DNA of 36,545 nt from positions 1 through 36,545 of the forward strand of contig JAJIRX010000321.1 of NCBI GenBank assembly GCA_023853785.1, in the 5' to 3' direction. This DNA is from Psilocybe azurescens (Eukaryota; Basidiomycota; Agaricomycetes; Agaricales; Agrocybaceae). Below the pieces are notes generated by a model. It was given only the letters and a program-made list of their open reading frames with translations. It had not been told where the DNA came from and made no database searches. Below, one piece after another: positions 29,258 through 36,545 of the stretch (within the stretch, counting starts at the first letter, position 1; each line of letters opens with the position of its first letter). Made by a program: the position numbers and the translations under genes.

Positions 29258-29940
29258 ATGTCTGAGGAAACAAAGACACTAGAACAAGATTTGGAGTCTA
29301 CAGAAGCAATTTACTATTTTCACTCATACTTGTCATTGTTGCGCATTTGAGATTTGACTCTATTGTTACTCATCAGTATAGCTACTGATTTGTGCATTAT
29401 TGTCTATTTCTAACAGATCTTGCTTCGGATGGACCCGACTCCTCCATAAATGCACCAGCTATGGCCAATGTTTCTCTCGCAAGGCCTGCAAAGCCAGGGA
29501 ATGAACGTTTAGTTGGGGTTGCCGAAGCGGCCGGTGTGTGGTCGGATTCTACGGACAGTGATGAGGATGATATACCACTCCTGAGCACTTATTCACGGGC
29601 GTACCAGTATTCCTTCCAATTCTTTCACGTCTCCTGTCGGCACGGCCGATGTTGCCAGTGCTTGGTATTCTTCTGATGATGATGAATCTACTAATTGCTT
29701 AATGGCCCCGTCAGCTGATTGACGCGGCTCCCGTGTTGAATCTTTGACTAGCACGGTTCAGGCAGATACTGGAGTACACTCTGTGACCCCCACCAGAATT
29801 ACTCTCCCTCGTCGTCCTTTTTCACCTTCTTTTTTGATTTTGTTGATCACACCTGGCTGCAAGTTGACGAAGATGACAGGGATCCCAACAGCGAAGGACA
29901 GTCTGCAGTTGATGACGAAGACGATGACAAGCTTTTGTAA
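29258..29940 (+). pseudogene. Degenerate acidic hypothetical gene
   Basis: ATG at 29258 opens a 30-codon frame (MSEETKTLEQDLESTEAIYY). A strong acceptor, TTTCTAACAG, ends at 29416 and is followed by DLASDGPDSSINAPAMANVS and an acidic VWSDSTDSDEDDIPLLS. The frame shifts near 29600 to NSFTSPVGTADVASAWYSSD then DDES, stops at TGA 29720-29722, and stays readable in the same frame after it (VESLTSTVQADTGVHSVTPT). A final shift near 29820 gives DFVDHTWLQVDEDDRDPNSE and an acidic tail to TAA at 29938-29940. The exon joins are not all resolved, and the in-frame stop plus the shifts suggest decay. The gene ends 46 bp before the poly(T) of LINE copy E. Function unknown. Confidence 0.35.
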
Positions 29941-30005
29941 ATATTTTCATACCTGACATTATACGAGGCCTACTGTATCTACATTGTTTTTTTTTTTTTT
30001 TTTTT

Positions 30006-30574
30006 AAATCATCAATTTGTATACCGGTGCGCGAAAGCAGTCCGGTCGCTAAGTACAAATGCCCGACCAGGTAACTACTAAGAAACTGTTCGCCGAAACT
30101 ACTAAGAGTCCGTTGGAAACACTGAAGCCTACGATAAATGACCGTGCTGAACACATAACGGGGTAGCTACTGTGGGGATATAACGCCAACCTCGATGCAG
30201 AAGAAACAAAGAACCTATCTACAAAGAACAACCTCGCGGGATATAGGATAGGAGTGACCCTAGCCTTAGGAAGCCTGGGGTGGAGCGGATGCAACACCAG
30301 CAGGAGATAACTAACAAGGGCGGGGGGCGCCCAAGTCCAGCAGCCGAGACTAGCGGTACCAGCTCTCCCTGGTTCCCACATACTCGACGCCATTCGTAAC
30401 GTGGCCCAGGTCCTGGGTGAAGGTAGTGAGTCGAACACCGAAGCAGTGGCGAACAAGCCCCGCCGAAACGGCCTACCCCAGCATAGCCAAACAACCACGA
30501 GCCAAGCGGATAATTGGCCCATGCCAATCAAGACCGCCGAACGAGGACTCCCCCACAATGCCCAACGTCAGTTG
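30006..30574 (-). other. LINE 3' UTR, copy E
   Basis: Minus-strand non-coding tail, the counterpart of 7628-8205, 11719-12301 and 18291-18868. It ends TATACAAATTGATGATTT before the A tail. D (19288-19431) matches its last ~130 nt. Frames on either strand here change between copies and are not called. Confidence 0.75.
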
Positions 30575-33500
30575 TCAACCGACGCCCGCAGTGGGAGCCG
30601 AGCGGAAGGCGAACGCTTTCGGGTTCATCTCCAAAAATGAGTGAAGGTAGCACAACGTGGTTGGCTGCCTAAGCTCGCATGCCTTGGGAGGACGGTAAGT
30701 CTTCTTGCAAGTGAGGATATGTGTGCGGGTTTCCCAAGGACACCCACACAGGCACGATGTATGACCATCGTTGAGATTGAACCGGGAATAATAAGACCCG
30801 ATGGGCGCATGATTCAGAATACACCTACACATGCGTGCGTAGAGCTGCGGAGAGCTCATGTTCGCGAAGTGAACCCAGGGGTTATCTTTGCCCCCAGGCT
30901 GTGCAACGGCCCGTCGACCGTTTTGAGTTGGAGAAAGTTCCGACCTCGATATTCGGGGTCCTGGAACATGACATTCCAGGAAGCGCCCGCGAGAGGGCAG
31001 CCTGCATGCGCAGGCTGTCAAATGATGTAGCTGGGCGTGGGCCCAGTGCGACTTTGAGTTCGGTTGCGTACTCGTGTGCTTTATAATGCAGGTCCCACTG
31101 CAACGCGAGGGGACGTACACAAAGGTGATTGACTGGCCATCCTTGCGGGTGAACCAAGTCTGAAGAGCCTCACAGACAGCCACAGAGTGGCCCTGTCCGA
31201 GTGGATAGAGGATCAACAGCTCGACGGGCAGAGGCCATCGAGTCTGTGAATATGAAAATGTCCGTGCAATCGTCACGCGAAGTCGCATTGACAATTGCAG
31301 AACGGATGGCATATAGCTCCGCATCAGGGGCGGTGACTTTGCCTGCGACATGTCGAGCGCGCCAGCGCTTCGACTCCGCCGCTGAACAGGATGGAGGCCG
31401 CAATGGCTTGATACCGTCCTGAGAGGGGCACACTAGCGTCTGTCCCTCCATAGTAAGTCCCGATATTCTCCGAGATCTTGTCCCGGAGCTTATCGAGGTG
31501 TTTGGTGCGCTGCTTCAATTCCTTGTCGGCGTCGCCACGAGAAATCTTGCAGTCATCGAAATGGACTTGGTCCGCAAAGCGGTCCATAAGTCGAACACCC
31601 GGTCTGGAGAGCGGGTTCATCGGGAGTAGAGTCTCCGTCAGAGCAAGAACATTAGTGTCGGACTCAAAGAGAGTCCCACTAGTGCGGAAGATTTCGGTTC
31701 AGACATAGTCTGAATCGAAGGGAGGGATGCGGCGCGATAGTGCCGCAGTTGAAGCGAGAGAGGAAGGCTCTCACAGGATGTGGTCGGGGTCAGGGTGGCA
31801 AACCGATAGTCAGCTCGCTCAGACAGACGGCGAAGAAGGAGATTGATGGGGGGAGGCCCGCAAGGGCCTCCACCCACCAGTCGGAGAAGTGCGGAAAGCA
31901 CCAGTGATCCACAATGCAGCGAACGCTGCATTACAGAGAATGATGAGGCACCTTTGCAGCGAGCAGCTGCAAAGTACCAGAGACGAAAGCCATACGTAAC
32001 TATAGGAAGTACGTAGGCGCTGATAGAGGACGCGCTTCTGGACAGGGCGCAGCCTCGAGTGGAACTACCAAGCATCTTCATCGCCTTAACGGTGGACAAA
32101 GCCTTGGTAGAGTAGTATCGGACATGCTCAGTGAAAGTGAGCTTGCGATCGAAATAGAAACCCAAGTACCGCCAGTACAGCTTGGGTTTGAGAGGGGTTG
32201 CGCCGGTATACGGAGCATAGCCCAGATCGACAGGGGGATTGTCTTTGGAGTGCGACCGGTCGAAGTGGAATACTTCAGACTTGTCGTGCTCCAGTGCGAG
32301 TCCAAATTTCTTGAACAGTTCGAATATGACACCATAAGCCCGTTTAAGGGCTTCACAGTTATCGAGAAGGGACTTTGATTGCACCACAAGAGTGCCATCA
32401 TCGACATATGAGAGCAGGAAACACCCACGAGTGAGTGGATCCAGTTCGAATAGCCTCATAATGAGGGTAAGGTAGAGAGCAGAGAGGACCGGGGACAGGG
32501 CGGAGCCCTGTCCCACTCCTACATCTGCCTGGCGAAGGTCAGAGATGAAGTCGCCCCACGCGTACTGCGTAGAGCGACCGACCAGATAATGGGAGAAGAA
32601 TTTAACGACATTGTCGCTAAACCCTAGCTTCCGGAGAATAGCCATGAGGACCTCATGGTTGAGTGACGGGAAGAACTGAGCGACATCAAAGGCAATGACG
32701 CTAGTCTTGAGTCCCTTGGCCCACCCAGCACGCACCATGTGCGTCAGGATAAGGCCGGCATCCTCGGTGGATCGTTGACGGATCCCTCCGATTTGATTTG
32801 GGTGGAAGACGTCTGAAGCGACGCCGTCGAACTGAATGCGATTGGAAAGCATTTTCTCAATCAATTTACCAACGGTATTCAGGAGCACAATGGGCCTGAA
32901 TGCCTTTGGAGCAGAGTAGGAGGGCTTGTTCGGTTTCGGAATGATAACCGACATGGACTCCTTGAAGTGCTTAGGCCAGTGCCCGACCCTAAGGCAGGCA
33001 TTGGCGAGCGCCAGCAAGACGGTGAAGACATGGGTGGGTCCCCGCATCAACATCTTAAGATGAGACCACTTGATGTGGTCCGGCCCTGGGGCCGACACGT
33101 TGGAGCAAGAGGCCAAAGCCTCCCGCATCTCAAGTGCAGAGAATGGGACCCATCCCCGAACGGGCATGTCGGGGATGGAATCGAGAATGCCGATGTCGAA
33201 CGCGGTCCGACGCCGAGTTGTAAGTGTTGTGGAGAGCATCCCACAACTGAGGAAGGGCGTGGCAAGGCTGCCCCTGATATTGAATAGCCTCGCACGGTGG
33301 TAACTTGCGCTGTTGGACCCAAGACATGAGGTCCCAAGTGCGCTTGTTGGTAATGGATATTTCTGTGATCCTAGAATCAAAGAAAACCCGTTTGGCGTTT
33401 TTAACCGCCTTTCGGTAAAGCTTCCAGTCCTCCGGGAGACCATGTTCCCGGTAAGCCTGAAGCGCGACTGAGCACTCATCCGTCCACCACGGTTTTGAGC

Positions 33501-34459
33501 GCCTCGTAATAGTGACCTCTCTGGAGCAGGTTTCCCATGCTGCAGAGAACGAATCAGCAATAGCTTGCGCCACCGCGTCAATCTGGTCGGGTGTGTTGAG
33601 AGGAGCGTGTTCGTCCACTTTAATGGCAAACTCTCCCTCAATGACTCTGACAAAGCGGATTTGCTCCGCTCTGTCGGCTTTGAGAGCTCTGCGGGGCGTG
33701 GCCCCAGAATCAGCAGAGATCGATAAAGTAGTAGCGAGCGGGATATGATCCGACTTCGCCCATGGCGTTGTGCACCCGGGTGACCTGCGCTGTCAGGGTC
33801 TGGTCCGGTTGCACGAATACCAAGTCAATCACTGTTGAGCGAAAGCCTTGGATGCGGGGGTAGAAGGTTGGCCCCGGGTTCACAAAAGGAGCCCGTTGCA
33901 AGACCTAATTCCGCCGCAGTGTTGAGGAGTTGAGTGGCAACTCCTGGATGGCCGCGATGGCCTCCATCCCATTCCTGGGAGTGGATGTTAAAGTCACCCC
34001 CATGTAAATGAAGGGCGGAAGTGAGGCCGCCTCCTCCGCCAGGAGGAGAGCGGCCGTATGGGTATCGTCTGAGTAGACGTTCATCAGATTGTAGCACTGT
34101 CCGTTTGCGAACAGGCTGAGGATGAGGACATCGCGATGATCAATAAGATCGCGACGCATGGATGGACGAAACTCTTTCAAGCGGTTAGACACATAGGCCA
34201 TAACCCTTGGTCGAGAGTCGGGTTCGGGAATACGTACCATAGGCAGCCACGAAGGATGCAATGGGGCGCCGATAACATCATCGCCAGACTTACGAGAAGT
34301 GGACGGTGCGGTGCGTACAAACCTCCAGGGAGGTTCTTGGATAAAAACAATATCGTATGCTAATACAAAATGTTCGAGTATAGTTTCTACGCTTAGGCTG
34401 GACTTTGCGCAGTTGAAACTCAAGATTCTAACCGGAAGGTCCTGGACGGTTTGACTCAT
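30575..34459 (-). pseudogene. LINE ORF2 (endonuclease-RT-RNase H-zinc knuckle), copy E
   Basis: About 1290 codons when frames are followed. ATG at 34457-34459 starts MSQTVQDLPVRILSFNCAKS. The endonuclease has SFNC, FIQEPPW, HLHGGDFNIHSQEWDGG (~34040), STVIDLVF (~33840) and SDHIP (~33750). The linker includes KPWWTDECSVALQAYREHGL. The RT is in one open frame from ~33200 to ~32050: SVIIPKPNKPSYSAP, AFDVAQFFPSLNHEV, GVGQGSALSPVLSALY, YVDD (32398-32409), then the FYFDRKLTFTEHVRYYSTKA connection. RNase H (31480-31050) has YGGTDAS, DAELYAIRSAI and FTDSMASARR. The C-terminal CLCGCPWETRTHILTC lies near 30750-30700, and the stop TGA (30575-30577) follows AFRSAPTAGVG. Frameshifts occur near 34020, 33880, 33720, 33640, 33200, 32045, 31950, 31700, 31370 and 31180. 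Catalytic residues of all three enzymes remain visible. Confidence 0.88.
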
Positions 34460-34460
34460 C

Positions 34461-36404
34461 CTAATGACCAGTGGTTAGGGATTGACGGTGCGCGATAGAA
34501 TTCGCTCGTACCTGACGATATTTCTCAGCAGCCCAGAGAGGATCGAACCTGTGACTCCAGAACACGCAAGCGCGCTCATGGGCACCATGATTCTTTCCAC
34601 AGTTGGGGCAGCGAGGGTTATGAGGGCATGGCTCCCCAGAAGGCGTTGGAGCCTGCGGGGGTTTGCCTTTGGATTCCCTTTGCAACAAGATGCAACGGCG
34701 CGGTGCTCCTCCAGCTTGTGAGGACCAGAGCAGCGCGGACATTTAGCGGCAGCCGCATGACAGCGACCAACGGGATGGCCCCACCTCCAGCACCGAGTGC
34801 AGAGGGGGACGCCAGAGCTCTTCGAACAGGCTCGTATCCAGAGGGGACGACCCCTGAACATGAACTGTTTGTCGATGAGCTGGCGGGCGCGGGCACCAGA
34901 TGCGGTGTCCCAGATGTCAAAGAAAGCAGTGGCGGTAGTGCTTGCCTTGGAAGTGCGAACTATGCGGGGGTCGCCGCATAGTATGTGAGATGGGAGACCA
35001 GATGGGAGAGGCCTTGAGTGCCGAGGCAACCTCATCCCGTTCGGTGAGATGGTCCAGGTCATAGTGAGTACCTTGGAACCGAGGGACGTCGACAATTCGT
35101 AAGAACGATTTGGACGTTGGGCATGCCGACCCACGGCGTAAACTTGTAGTGGGCCTTGAAGTGAGAAGTGATCGCTCCACGGAGGATATCCGTGTCACGC
35201 TCACTGGGGACTTTGTCGGTGGGTACAGAGTACCCATCGTACGCGAAGTTGAACACCAAGAACCTTAACGCGAAGGCCTTGGCGAGAGAGGACGTCCGAA
35301 GACAAGTCCTTGAATAAAGTGGAGAGATTAGCGTCTTTCGCATGATCTCCCCACGTCGACGAGCAACTGGCGCCTAGAGGGGCCGTGTGCAGTGTAATCT
35401 GGGATCTTCCTACCCTTGCGGGAGGGAGGCCTAGATGGAGGAGCAGCCGGCGAAGCTGGCTGCTTGATGGGGGCAGCCTTGCGAGCGGTGTCCGCGTAAG
35501 AACGGGGAGCCGGGCGCGCAGGGCGTGAGGAGAAGGGGGCACCGGGGGGGCCTCTGATTAGGGACCACAGGCTTCTTGGCCGGTGGACGGGGTTGAGGAG
35601 GAGCAGGGGCAGAGGCAGGCTTGTCAGCCCGACCTTTCCCTTTGTCCTGCTGTGCTCGGATAGGAGGCCTGGCCGGCGCATTCCTACGAGAGGAACGTGC
35701 GGGCTCAGCCGGTGTCATTACGATGTCGTCGTCTCCAGCTCCGCCGTGGTCAGACCAAGCGGGGGGGGAGGAGAGGCGGAGAGGGTCTGGAGAGTTCCGA
35801 CCGATGGCCAAAGGCCGTCGAATAGTGTCGTCTTCTGCAGTGAATAACTCCGCAACCGCACGGATTGGGAGGATGTTTTCGGGAGTGGGAGTAGTACCCA
35901 AGTCCCCATTGAAGGTCTCGCGGGTGAAATCAACCACCGCTTGAGCCAGGGATGCCCCCATGGGGGATGAATGAAGATCGATGTGTGAGGAATTGACATA
36001 CCCCACGATCGTTCTGAGTGCCCCAATAATCCTTTGACTATCTTCTACCACGTCGGAATCTCCGTAACTGAGTGATAGGTAAGAGGGGGGTCGTCCATAT
36101 CTTCGTCCTCAGACCTTGCAGGGCGACGGAGCGTCGGAGGCTGGGCGGTGTTGTCCCTGGCAGTAACCGTGGGAGTGCGATGACGAGAACTCTGCCTCGA
36201 CGACGTGGCAGAGCGACTGGGTTGGGCGGTGCGTGCCCCACGTGAAGCAGGGACTGGGCCTTGACTATAGGTCTCTCGAACAGCGGGAGCGCTTCGCTGT
36301 TTGAGCCGGGGATGCAGTCGGCGAAGGTTGAGCTGCGGAGGATCTGGCTCTGGAGGCCGTCTGAAAGGGGACGGTGGCCTTGTGGGTTGCTGTTTAGGCG
36401 GCAT
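34461..36404 (-). pseudogene. LINE ORF1 (Gag-like, CCHC knuckles), copy E
   Basis: About 647 codons following the best frames. ATG at 36402-36404 (MPPKQQPTRPPSPF), Pro/Ser/Arg-rich leader, acidic SEDEDMDD, then 36051-35540 in one frame with VVEDSQRIIGALRTIVGYVN, GASLAQAVVDFTRETFNGDL and PENILPIRAVAELFTAEDDT. A basic Pro-rich linker follows, then LSTLFKDLSSDVLSRQGLRV, YDGYSVPTDKVPSERDTDIL, RIVDVPRFQGTHYDLDHLTE and ARQLIDKQFMFRGRPLWIRA. Zinc knuckles: CTRCWRWGHPVGRC, CPRCSGPHKLEEH, CPNCGKNHGAHERAC. TAG at 34461-34463. Frameshifts lie near 36050, 35540, 35240, 35110, 34990 and 34680. The family role is RNA binding and ribonucleoprotein assembly. Confidence 0.87.
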
Positions 36405-36545
36405 AGCTTTGAACCCAAGCTAATACTGCCAATGGTGGTAATGCTGGGGGTGGTTACCCAAGTAGATCTTCGTTGAGAACGTTGTTGACGATGAGCAAGT
36501 TTTTCTCACGGTGGCTATGTGGCAGTACCGGAACAAGAAAGGATT
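36405..36545 (-). promoter_or_regulatory. LINE 5' UTR, copy E
   Basis: About 141 nt between the window edge and the ORF1 ATG, shared with 1647-1789, 8706-8847 and 12405-12545. It starts CCTTTCTTGTTCCGGTACTG and contains GTGAGAAAAACTTGCTCATC and GGGTAACCACCCCCAGCA. A LINE of this kind needs an internal promoter here, but no TATA box is visible, and promoter function is inferred from position only. Confidence 0.5.

Larger units (their letters stand above)
21796..29710. repeat. Dispersed TCGGGGCCGA / TCGGCCCCGA words in the host-gene island
   Basis: About twenty copies of a 10-bp word, exact or with one change, in both orientations. Examples are ATCGGCCCCGAT at 21796, 23567 and 25024; TCGGGGCCGA at 24950, 25406 and 25586; GCGGCCCCGA at ~25072; TCGGCCCCGA at 27558; CGGCCCCGAT at 27591; a facing pair at 26731 and 26746; and the palindromic form TCGGGCCCGA at 21844. 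They lie in exons (read as SGP or SAP/GP), introns and intergenic DNA alike, so they are not just a protein repeat. The LINE copies use different GC-rich words. Confidence 0.75.
29987..36545 (-). mobile_element. LINE copy E, near full length (E-type)
   Basis: Minus strand: 5' UTR from the window edge, ORF1 (36404-34461), ORF2 (34459-30575), 3' UTR, and a 19-nt poly(T) at 29987-30005. At least 6.56 kb. The minus-strand 5' end, AATCCTTTCTTGTTCCGG, stops at the last base of the window, so whether it is the true terminus cannot be seen, but it agrees with the termini at 1789 and 8847. It is the best reference copy, having no large deletion, yet both ORFs carry several single-base frameshifts. Confidence 0.92.

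Noticed and set aside
1..36545. tRNA or rRNA genes
   Set aside because: No cloverleaf with conserved TTCGA arms in a plausible context. GGTTCGATC occurs in the LINE ORF1 C terminus (GTCACAGGTTCGATC), but it is part of conserved coding sequence (HRFD) without the rest of a tRNA.

Overview
The window reads as repeat-rich nuclear DNA of a filamentous basidiomycete, probably an Agaricomycete (inferred). The reasons are Tad1/I-like non-LTR retrotransposons with APE endonuclease, reverse transcriptase and RNase H, a Ty1/copia remnant, 46-50 nt spliceosomal introns in host-type genes, and Cys-rich and P/S/T-rich hypothetical proteins. I saw no bacterial operons, tRNA, rRNA or CRISPR array. All family calls and copy alignments were made by eye.

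Layout. 1-707: AT-rich sequence with a 68-bp direct repeat, then a cluster of TCCANTGGA-type words. 708-18890: a stack of LINE sequence from one family. Copy A is an inverted 5' end (708-1789, minus) followed by a forward body (1791-8230). Copy B is an inverted 5' end (8231-8847, minus) followed by a forward 3' part (8848-12312), split by a 1925-bp probable solo LTR (8961-10885). Copy C (12405-18890) is nearly full length. 18891-21427: unassigned spacer, a 144-bp LINE 3' tail (D, minus) and a copia element that lost its 5' half but keeps one LTR, its polypurine tract and the RT-RNase H end. 21428-29986: an island of host-type hypothetical genes, several intron-bearing and some visibly broken, sprinkled with TCGGGGCCGA/TCGGCCCCGA words. 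29987-36545: nearly full-length LINE copy E (minus), whose 5' end reaches the window edge.

The LINE has a roughly 650-codon ORF1 (Gag-like, CCHC knuckles) and a roughly 1290-codon ORF2 (endonuclease, RT, RNase H, C-terminal zinc knuckle), joined by a conserved TAG-G-ATG that suggests coupled translation. Its 3' UTR is about 580 nt and ends in poly(A). Every copy carries several frameshifts, so none looks able to move by itself as assembled, although the RT core is open in A and E. Two sequence types can be told apart (C-type and E-type). Copy A mixes them, with a 459-bp tandem duplication at the switch point.

I did not find a clearly new functional system. The best leads are the patchwork structure of copy A, the inverted 5' ends in A and B, three unrelated short-word families each confined to one compartment (TCCANTGGA, GCGATCGC, TCGGGGCCGA), and the unrecognised intron-bearing genes between 22 and 29 kb.
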